From Trueperella sp. (GTDB taxonomy: Bacteria > Actinomycetota > Actinomycetes > Actinomycetales > Actinomycetaceae): a stretch of 8,862 bases of DNA. Position numbers and translations under genes: made by a program. How positions within the stretch are numbered: position 1 is the stretch's first letter; every line of letters starts with the position of its first letter. The notes beneath the pieces are model-generated. The model did no database searches. It was given only the letters and a program-made list of their open reading frames with translations, and was not told where the DNA came from. This document shows positions 1 to 5,764 of the stretch, piece after piece. The DNA lies in the NCBI GenBank assembly GCA_012727825.1, contig JAAYGH010000123.1, positions 1 to 8,862 of the forward strand, given 5' to 3'.

Positions 1-135
1 ACAAGCCAAAGTTAAGAGGTAGCCAGGCGCCGGGTCGTCCGAATACACAGCTGTGGAAAAGAGAGGCGCAACAATTTGGAATCTGTTATGGCTACCGGAT
101 TTACAGCCGCGCAACCGTGCCAACGGTAGCGCTTA

Positions 136-226
136 CCCTCGGGGACCTACCTCGCCCACCCTAGGCGACGTACCTAAAGCGCAAAAAGCCCCCCATTAAC
201 GTGCGCCCACCTCAATTAGGTACGTC
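136..226. repeat. intergenic direct repeat, copy A
   Basis: This is the first of two near-identical 91-bp copies; the other is 114 bp to the right. They differ at six positions (140/254, 144/258, 154/268, 156/270, 190/304, 206/320), and only four of these fall in the last 82 bp. The right-hand 60 bp is bounded by a perfect 11-bp inverted repeat, GACGTACCTAA (167-177) and TTAGGTACGTC (216-226). Nested just inside is a 5-bp pair GCGCA (179-183) / TGCGC (202-206). The left part looks like a diverged 23-bp direct duplication (136-158 and 159-181), both units having the form CCCT-GG--AC-TACCT. I do not recognise the family. A miniature repetitive element, a binding-site cluster or a structured RNA are all possible. 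Confidence 0.85.
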
Positions 227-249
227 CAATGGAAACAGAACCGCGCTCC

Positions 250-340
250 CCCTAGGGCACCTACCTCACTCACCCTAGGCGACGTACCTAAAGCGCAAAA
301 AGCACCCCATTAACGTGCGTCCACCTCAATTAGGTACGTC
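250..340. repeat. intergenic direct repeat, copy B
   Basis: This is the second copy of the 91-bp element, separated from copy A by 23 bp, or by 32 bp if only the best-conserved 82 bp are counted. The 11-bp arms are unchanged: GACGTACCTAA (281-291) and TTAGGTACGTC (330-340). In the nested stem GCGCA (293-297) faces TGCGT (316-320), so the one change relative to copy A turns a G-C pair into a G-T (G-U in RNA) wobble and pairing remains possible. CCTAGG occurs twice, at 251-256 and 274-279, exactly 23 bp apart. The copy ends 12 bp beyond the stop codon of the 353-958 gene, so read-through transcripts of that gene would carry it in antisense orientation. Confidence 0.85.
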
Positions 341-352
341 GGATGAAAGCTG

Positions 353-958
353 TCACCGCAGGGCGAGAACTTTATAGCCACGTCCCTCAAGCACCGCGAG
401 CGCCTCTTCCGAACCGACGAGGATCACCCAGTTGTCGGCGTCCGCTTGTTCAAACACGTAGCTAATGTCCGGTTTGACTGACAGATAATCGTCCAGAGCG
501 CGGTCTGCCGCCACCTGCGAGGAAAACACCCCGAAGTGCACGATCTCAGCGGCGCCGCTCCCCATGCACGAGTACTCCATCTCGGTGCCATTATCGTCCG
601 CGTACGAACTCGGCAAACATGCCGGTGCGATAATCCCGCTAACCTCAGGCCCGAAATCCATCGTTCCGCCTACATACGGAACGTAGTCCGCTAACGCCTC
701 GTCCGTGTCCGTCACGTACTCCGCGGGCAGTTCGCCCGAACTCCCCTGGCTTGGCTCAGCCTGTTCACGGTCTGGGTCATCATCTGCGGTTGGCTCGCTC
801 ACGACCACATCGTCGGTGGATTCATTGGCACTCGATGACGCCGCATCGACCGGCTCGCCGACCCGGTCACCGTTAAAGAACCACAGACCGAGCAGGATCG
901 CAGCAATCAAGAGCAGGCCACCCGCCGCAGCCATTAAAGAATTTCTCGAAACAGACAT
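353..958 (-). CDS. membrane-anchored or secreted protein of unknown function
   Basis: This 201-residue protein belongs to no family I can name. The N-terminus has a short positive stretch (Arg5) followed by a hydrophobic segment at about residues 9-28, which fits a signal anchor or an uncleaved signal peptide with the rest outside the membrane. No lipobox cysteine follows it. Residues 31-80 are acidic, rich in Ser, Asp, Glu and Pro, and probably disordered. The C-terminal part (about 81-201) looks folded and has the only two cysteines, Cys114 and Cys131, which could form a disulfide. The ATG at 958 is chosen because it keeps Arg5 ahead of the hydrophobic segment and has a weak AGGG about 8 nt upstream; Met9 is an alternative start. 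The gene is divergent from the phosphotransferase gene. Existence is fairly sure; function is unknown. Confidence 0.75.
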   Translation of the reverse strand: MSVSRNSLMAAAGGLLLIAAILLGLWFFNGDRVGEPVDAASSSANESTDDVVVSEPTADDDPDREQAEPSQGSSGELPAEYVTDTDEALADYVPYVGGTMDFGPEVSGIIAPACLPSSYADDNGTEMEYSCMGSGAAEIVHFGVFSSQVAADRALDDYLSVKPDISYVFEQADADNWVILVGSEEALAVLEGRGYKVLALR

Positions 959-978
959 GACGCAACCCTATTCGACGC

Positions 979-999
979 CGTGGGCCCTCACTGCCCACG
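979..999. promoter_or_regulatory. GC-rich inverted repeat in divergent intergenic region
   Basis: CGTGGGC (979-985) and GCCCACG (993-999) form a perfect 7-bp inverted repeat with a 7-nt gap. The right arm overlaps the palindrome CACGTG (996-1001). It lies 21 bp upstream of the start of the 353-958 gene and 135 bp upstream of the phosphotransferase start, in the only stretch able to hold promoters for both genes. It could be an operator or a 5'-leader hairpin of the minus-strand gene. There is no T-tract on either side, which speaks against a terminator. I could not find a convincing -35/-10 pair on either strand of 959-1133. Confidence 0.3.
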
Positions 1000-1133
1000 T
1001 GCCCCCATCAACCCGGATTGTTCCAACTTTCGTGGTTCAATCTTCGCCCGATGCTTGCCGGAGCGGAAGAGTAAAAGCACCACCGGGGCGTGTAGTTTCG
1101 CCCTTTATTCGCGTAGCCAGATACCGTGGAGGG

Positions 1134-2150
1134 GTGAATACGACTCCATTCAAACTTGCCGCCCTCGCCGTTGCCGCTGTAGACGGCCTCGAGGCTGTGG
1201 GCGTTCGCGGGCCATACACGCGCACCGAGGACTTCCAATACGGCGGAGTGGTCGATGCCAAGGGTCGGCGGTGGATCGTCAAATATCCGCTTCACACCAT
1301 TGCCGCCACGATGATTGAGGCCGAGGCGGCCATTGCGCCAAGCCTTCTTGAAGCACTGCGCGATGGGCTGTTGCCGTTCGACGTCGTACGCCCGGCTGGC
1401 TTTGCTCAGGTTAAGGTCGGCCGCGCGGTCACCTACATCTCGCCGATGGGCCGCGACCACGATTTCGAGAGTCTTACTCAGTCTGACGCCCACGAACTAG
1501 GCCGCGCCCTCGCCGCGATCCACCAGCTTCCTGTGGAGACCATTGAAAATGCAGGCCTGCCCTCATACGACGCTCAAACTTCCCGGCGCCGCTTGCTCGC
1601 CGATCTTCATGATGCAGATTCCACCACTCCCCTGCCCGGGGTATTGCGTCGCCGCTGGGAGAACGCACTCGAACACACTGAGCTCTGGGATTTTGAACCA
1701 CGGGTCGTACATGGCGATATCGGTTCGGATCAATTCATGTGGTCCGACGGTTCGATCTCGTGTGTGCTTGGTTTCGGCTCTGCACATGTTGGGGATCCTG
1801 CCTTCGACTTCGCCTCCCTCGTGTCGATTCTCGATGAGGAGCTCTTCGACGCCCTCATCGGGTCGTACTCGAACGCCATGGGCGAGGAACCCACTGACCA
1901 CTTCCATAACAGGGTGGTCCTCATTTCCGAGCTCGCGTTAGCACGATGGATGCTATTCGGTGCTCGCCGCGGAGATGTCGGTATCGTCGACGACGCACGC
2001 GCAATGATGGATGACCTCGCCGCCGAGGTCGAGGCCGATCCCGAGCTGGCCCCCGGCCCGACGTGGTCCGTGAGCCAGGCCAAGCCTGCCGACGTTGACT
2101 CAGCTGACGACGCCGGGTTCACCACGCAAGATCCTGACACCGAATCCTAA
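1134..2150 (+). CDS. APH-like phosphotransferase with atypical active site
   Basis: This 338-residue protein has the aminoglycoside/macrolide phosphotransferase (APH) fold, a protein-kinase-like enzyme class that uses ATP or GTP to phosphorylate small molecules. Visible signatures are a strand with a probable nucleotide-contacting lysine (WIVK, Lys50), an acidic helix after it (Glu62/Glu64), the Brenner motif HGD (193-195, Asp195 the presumed catalytic base), and VGDPAFDFA (219-227). Two usual metal-ligand positions differ: Gln200 replaces the Asn that follows HGD, and Gly213 in VLGFG stands where the family normally has Asp (IDFG or IDWG). The last 40 residues are acidic and probably disordered. 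The GTG at 1134 is chosen because the protein then begins NTTPFKLAALA, as I recall for actinobacterial relatives, although GGAGGG (1128-1133) directly abuts it with no spacer. The upstream open frame is antisense to the neighbouring gene. The substrate is unknown and a resistance role should not be assumed. Confidence 0.85.
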   Translation: MNTTPFKLAALAVAAVDGLEAVGVRGPYTRTEDFQYGGVVDAKGRRWIVKYPLHTIAATMIEAEAAIAPSLLEALRDGLLPFDVVRPAGFAQVKVGRAVTYISPMGRDHDFESLTQSDAHELGRALAAIHQLPVETIENAGLPSYDAQTSRRRLLADLHDADSTTPLPGVLRRRWENALEHTELWDFEPRVVHGDIGSDQFMWSDGSISCVLGFGSAHVGDPAFDFASLVSILDEELFDALIGSYSNAMGEEPTDHFHNRVVLISELALARWMLFGARRGDVGIVDDARAMMDDLAAEVEADPELAPGPTWSVSQAKPADVDSADDAGFTTQDPDTES

Positions 2151-2170
2151 GAAACCGAATCCTAAGAAAC
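2141..2170. repeat. 15-bp tandem duplication across convergent stop codons
   Basis: The unit CGAATCCTAAGAAAC occurs twice without a gap (2141-2155 and 2156-2170), and the 15-bp periodicity extends over 2139-2172. The TAA ending the phosphotransferase gene (2148-2150) lies in the first unit. The TAG ending adnA on the other strand (2164-2162) lies in the second unit. Each unit contains CCTAAG, which reads as a stop on both strands. Before duplication the two stops would therefore have overlapped on the same bases. No hairpin with a T-tract is seen here, so no bidirectional terminator is called. Confidence 0.9.
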
Positions 2171-5100
2171 CGCCGCCGACTTCCTCGCAGATGAGCGTTC
2201 AGCTCCCTCAGCAAGCTGGTCGGAGATGTGCTGGGCAAGCTGCTCGGCTTCCATCACGGGAGCGCGTAGTTCGCGCTCATCGGGGCTGTCTTCTCCGAGG
2301 TAGTAGAAGACAGCGCCGACATCATCCAATGGCACATCCTTCGCAACTGACCATGCCAAGCGGTAGAGCGCCAGTTGATAGGTGCGAGAGTCCAGCTGTT
2401 CGGGCCGCGGGCGACGCCCCGTCTTCCAGTCGACGATAGTGACGGGCGGATGCCCCTCGAGCGCACTGGTATCGAGCACGGCATCGATGACGCATCGAAC
2501 CGGCATGCCGTTGAGGACGATTTCGATACGCTCTTCGATGGCGATTTTGGGGCACATCGAATACTGCGAGGCGTGGAAGCGATCGAGTAGTCGCTTGCCG
2601 GCCGCATCGGTGAGCTCACCGATGCTGTCGATAGGCATCTCTGTCGGATCCGCGACCGAATCGACATCCAACGTCGATGGGGCGTCATAGTGGTGGGCGA
2701 TCTCGGCGTGGATGAGAGTACCCGTACGGGCCGCACGCGATGGACGGTGCGGGATGGGGCGGCGCTGATCACGAATGAAGCTTTCCGGGTCCGCCGAAAG
2801 ATTGACGATGTCTGACGCCGTCAGGTAATCACGGGTCAGAGTCCCCGAACTCGCAACACCGTTCGACTCATTCAACAATGCCCGTGCCTCGTCGTTCCAT
2901 TGCGCCACAATCTCCGACAGCTCTTCGCTGGACATTTGACGGGCGGGAGGGCGCTTCGCCCTGTCGAGTCGCCGATCGATATCCACAGGCCAACGCTTCG
3001 TGGACGGATCGAAGATTTCGTTCCACACGCCAGCCTCTCCATCCTCGGCTTCGCTCGCGATCCGCTCCAGATCCGTCACCGTCAAGATCGGATCGTTATC
3101 CGCATCGGGTATAAGAATCTCTTCCATGTCTGTCATGAATGTATTTCGCCGCATGGGAACCTGCTCAAACGGCCCGTTAATCTCGGCAGTATCGGCGTGT
3201 TTTACAAGCTGCTTCAACGCATTGGCAGCCTTGTCTGAACTGACAAGATCGTAGGAACACACGATGAGCGTGTTTTTCGGACGCGTGAGCGCCACATAGG
3301 CGAGCCGCCGCTGTTCTGCGGCGTAATGCTCACGAAGTGGCCCGGTCACGTAATCATTAAACTCCTCGAGAATTGGCGCCTTATCTTTGGGGCCGACCGT
3401 CGCATGTGCAGGAATACGGTCGCCAAAGCTGAAGGGCGGCAAATGGGCTCTGTCAGCGCGCAGCGGGAAGGGCAAGGCGCTCGATTCGAGCTGCCAAGCT
3501 CTATCTTTCGAATGCTCATCAAAACCTTGAAATTTCATTTCAGGAATTGCCACGGCATCCCACTCGAGGCCCTTGGCTCCGTGCACGGTCATGATTTGAA
3601 CAACCCCAGATTCGGGCACGACCTCGTCAGTCATGAGGAATTGGGCGTCCCCACTGACCTCGCCCTCACCCGTGTTCTCATGCTTTTCAACGGCATCGAC
3701 CCACTCGACAAAGCTCTTCAGGCTCGCGCGCTGGTTGTCGCTGACATACTGCGCTGCCATCCGCACAAATGATCCAAGAGCGCCCTCGACCCGCGAGCCG
3801 CCGTCCCTGCGCGATCGCGCATAAAACGGCACATCAAGAGCATCGGCTACGTATGTAATGAGGTCGGGAACCGACAGATGGAGCCGCTCACGCATGCGAC
3901 GCAAAAGAGAACGAATGTGCATTAGGCGCCCATGCCCCGCTTCGCTCATCCCCTCCGGAACAGAACCCGACAGCGCGTCGATAGCTTCGACGAGGCTGGG
4001 GCGAATGTTCAGCTCCTCGTCAGCTGCACGCTCCGCGCCCGCTGCCCGCTCCTCGCCCGCTACACGCTCCACGCCCTCTGCTATATCTGCACTGCCGACA
4101 AGTTTTGCTTTGTGTTCTTCCTTCGTTTGGTATGCCAAGCTCCGTGCGAAGTTCGCGAGCGCCAAAAGATCCTTGGATCCGAGAGCATAGTGGGTGAAAA
4201 TCGGCACGAGCAGATCATTTCGATCCGGCACGGCGATGAGCCCCAAAAATGAACGCAAGAGTCTGATTTCTGGCTTTTCAATCAGCGCTTCGCCGCCAAC
4301 AATCTCAAACGGAACGCCGCGCTCTTCGAGCGCATTGGCCGCCAGTTTCATGTACGCACGCGCACGGCACAGCACGACGGCGGAGGGGAACGCCAGCTCG
4401 TCTGCGCGGGTTTCACCGTGCTCAATCTTCCGCTCGATATCTACACGTGCTTGATCGAAGAGCCTGGCAAACTCATCTGCCATGGCTCCGTACGAATCCT
4501 CGCGGTACGTGCGGTGAATATGGCGCACCTCCCCCGCGCCAGCACCCGGACGTGGCGACAGCTTTTTGACGGTCATCGACGGATAGGACAGCTTGCCATC
4601 AGTCAGTGCATTTGCCGCATCGAGAATCCTCGACCCGTTTCTAAAGGCTGTGGAGAGCGTGAGATTCTTTGCAACGCGGAAACGATCCATGAAATCGCTA
4701 AGCGCGGCCGCCGATGCTCCTCGCCACGAGTAGATTGCCTGATTTGGATCACCCACGGCACACGCGGACCATGAATCTGAGAAAGCGTTGTGTAAAAACT
4801 CTGCTTGCTGAGAGGAGGTGTCCTGGTATTCGTCAAGAAGGATGAGTTTGTAGTGCCCCACCAGTTCCCCGGCCTCATCCGGAACCGCCTTCAAAATACG
4901 GTTCGCCCGGTCAACTTGGTCGGCGAATTCGATGACGGAGTGTTCCTTCTTGTATGCCAGGTACGAATCGACAAGCGAACAAAGAGCGATGCGTTCCTTG
5001 AGGGACGAGATTGCGTTGCGGGGAGTGTCCGTTTGAGCCTTGGCTCCGTCAGTATTGGTGCCAGAAGCAACGCGCACGTCCTGAAGCTTTTGCAACGCTG

Positions 5101-5764
5101 CGCGTTCTTCTTCCAATATTTCTCGCATGGCGTGGGTGGTCGTGCCATTCGAGATCAGCGCATCCGACAGTTGCAACGCGCGCTCGACGACGGTATTCAC
5201 CGATCGTGCCTTCAAAACCTCAAATGCTTCGCTCTGGGTATCAAGTGCGGCCACGATGTCGCGCATGATCTGCCAGCGTTCGGCGTCGGTGATGAGCCTG
5301 GCTCGGGGATCTTCCCCGATGAGCATGGAATACGCTGAGGCGATGTCCGCCGCGAAAGAATTGTAGGTGGAGATCGTGGGCAGGGCGGTTCTGGCATGAA
5401 TCTGACCTGCAACGGCATCCGCCTGGTCGAGCTCGCCTTGGTCGGCCTCACCAGCGCTCTCCTCAACCTCGTTCAGCTGGCGGTGTGGCAACAGCCCCAT
5501 ATGCTCCGCGTGCCGCAGTTGCGATTCCACGCGCTCTGCAAGTTCCCCAGCAGCTTTGGTCGTAAACGTCAATCCAAGTACTTCATCAGGACGAACGTTT
5601 CCGTTAACGATGTGCCACACCATCCGTTGGGCCATCGTGGCAGTCTTGCCCGAACCTGCGCCGGCGATGACGGCAATCGCCTGATCCTCACTGACGATCA
5701 CCTCCCGCTGCTCGTCAGTGGGCTGGTGTTCAAGGGTCTTCACAAAGTCGCGGTATGTAATCAC
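2162..5764 (-). CDS. adnA: AdnA-type UvrD-like helicase with RecB-family nuclease
   Basis: This is the presumed AdnA subunit of the cytoplasmic AdnAB motor-nuclease, which unwinds and resects double-strand breaks for recombinational repair. In the 1200-residue form, SF1 motifs come in order: Q motif (HQPTDEQ, about 13-19), Walker A GAGSGKT (35-41), Ia TFTTKAA (66-72), II DEYQDT (311-316), III GDPNQAIYSWRG (338-349), IV AFR (373-375), V TVHGAKGLEWD (726-736) and VI AYVALTR (822-828). The C-terminal nuclease has His1019, Asp1094, Asp1112-Trp-Lys1114, and Gln1130 with Tyr1134, so both centres look intact. There is no C-terminal cysteine cluster. The GTG at 5764 is chosen: it overlaps the adnB stop as GTGA and has GGAAGGA 7 nt upstream. 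ATGs at 5797 and 5824 (1220 residues) lack such a site. It is longer than the roughly 1050 residues I recall for mycobacteria, partly from acidic inserts near residues 95-125 and 550-590. Confidence 0.92.
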   Translation of the reverse strand: MITYRDFVKTLEHQPTDEQREVIVSEDQAIAVIAGAGSGKTATMAQRMVWHIVNGNVRPDEVLGLTFTTKAAGELAERVESQLRHAEHMGLLPHRQLNEVEESAGEADQGELDQADAVAGQIHARTALPTISTYNSFAADIASAYSMLIGEDPRARLITDAERWQIMRDIVAALDTQSEAFEVLKARSVNTVVERALQLSDALISNGTTTHAMREILEEERAALQKLQDVRVASGTNTDGAKAQTDTPRNAISSLKERIALCSLVDSYLAYKKEHSVIEFADQVDRANRILKAVPDEAGELVGHYKLILLDEYQDTSSQQAEFLHNAFSDSWSACAVGDPNQAIYSWRGASAAALSDFMDRFRVAKNLTLSTAFRNGSRILDAANALTDGKLSYPSMTVKKLSPRPGAGAGEVRHIHRTYREDSYGAMADEFARLFDQARVDIERKIEHGETRADELAFPSAVVLCRARAYMKLAANALEERGVPFEIVGGEALIEKPEIRLLRSFLGLIAVPDRNDLLVPIFTHYALGSKDLLALANFARSLAYQTKEEHKAKLVGSADIAEGVERVAGEERAAGAERAADEELNIRPSLVEAIDALSGSVPEGMSEAGHGRLMHIRSLLRRMRERLHLSVPDLITYVADALDVPFYARSRRDGGSRVEGALGSFVRMAAQYVSDNQRASLKSFVEWVDAVEKHENTGEGEVSGDAQFLMTDEVVPESGVVQIMTVHGAKGLEWDAVAIPEMKFQGFDEHSKDRAWQLESSALPFPLRADRAHLPPFSFGDRIPAHATVGPKDKAPILEEFNDYVTGPLREHYAAEQRRLAYVALTRPKNTLIVCSYDLVSSDKAANALKQLVKHADTAEINGPFEQVPMRRNTFMTDMEEILIPDADNDPILTVTDLERIASEAEDGEAGVWNEIFDPSTKRWPVDIDRRLDRAKRPPARQMSSEELSEIVAQWNDEARALLNESNGVASSGTLTRDYLTASDIVNLSADPESFIRDQRRPIPHRPSRAARTGTLIHAEIAHHYDAPSTLDVDSVADPTEMPIDSIGELTDAAGKRLLDRFHASQYSMCPKIAIEERIEIVLNGMPVRCVIDAVLDTSALEGHPPVTIVDWKTGRRPRPEQLDSRTYQLALYRLAWSVAKDVPLDDVGAVFYYLGEDSPDERELRAPVMEAEQLAQHISDQLAEGAERSSARKSAAVS
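4023..4076 (-). repeat. three 18-bp tandem repeats inside adnA
   Basis: Three consecutive 18-bp units, 4023-4040, 4041-4058 and 4059-4076, share the plus-strand pattern GCT-C-CGCTCC-CGCCC with a few substitutions. On the coding strand they encode hexapeptides GVERVA, GEERAA and GAERAA (residues 564-581 of the 1200-residue AdnA). The unit length is a multiple of three, so gain or loss of a unit keeps the frame. The peptide is charged and helix-prone and lies between motifs IV and V, in the region expected to hold the 2B-like insertion of the first motor domain. It probably forms a surface linker or helix; nothing suggests a catalytic role. Confidence 0.85.

Larger units (their letters stand above)
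1..352. other. non-coding stretch at left edge
   Basis: No reading frame here looks like a gene. The stretch contains the two direct repeat copies described separately (136-226 and 250-340), a 10-bp palindrome CACAGCTGTG at 46-55, and an inverted repeat GCTACCG (91-97) / CGGTAGC (124-130) with a 26-nt gap. Inside that gap a second small hairpin is possible, ACCGT (114-118) with ACGGT (123-127), and it competes with the outer pairing. One plus-strand frame is open from position 3 to a TAG at 162-164, but its 53 codons show no recognisable protein and end inside the first repeat. The region may hold the end of a transcription unit lying to the left, but nothing in the sequence proves it. Confidence 0.6.

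Noticed and set aside
52..60. TGTGGAAAA as a DnaA box (consensus reverse TGTGGATAA)
   Set aside because: It is a single site with one mismatch and no cluster or origin-type genes nearby.
3..164. Plus-strand frame open from the left edge to TAG at 162-164
   Set aside because: Its 53 codons show no domain or bias like the real genes, and it ends inside a non-coding repeat. Chance openness is likely.
174..226. DtxR/IdeR-type iron box, suggested by TTAGGT within the arms
   Set aside because: The 19-bp operator needs matching half-sites close together; here the TTAGGT half-sites are far apart and the bases between do not fit.
292..318. Rho-independent terminator for the 353-958 gene in copy B (GCAC, loop, GTGC, TTTTT on the minus strand)
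   Set aside because: The stem is only 4 bp, and copy A lacks the pairing. Too weak to call.
136..340. CRISPR-like arrangement (two repeats with a 32-bp gap between the 82-bp cores)
   Set aside because: The repeats are about three times too long for CRISPR, there are only two copies, the similarity continues into the gap, and no cas gene is present.
705..1133. N-terminal extension of the phosphotransferase frame
   Set aside because: It runs antisense through the anchored-protein gene, is Ser/Pro/Arg-rich without homology-like features, and the recognisable domain begins right after the GTG at 1134.
1730..2140. 136-codon antisense frame inside the phosphotransferase gene, and the many similar frames inside adnA and adnB
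   Set aside because: They are shadows of strong coding sequence in high-GC DNA, with no independent start signals or recognisable domains.
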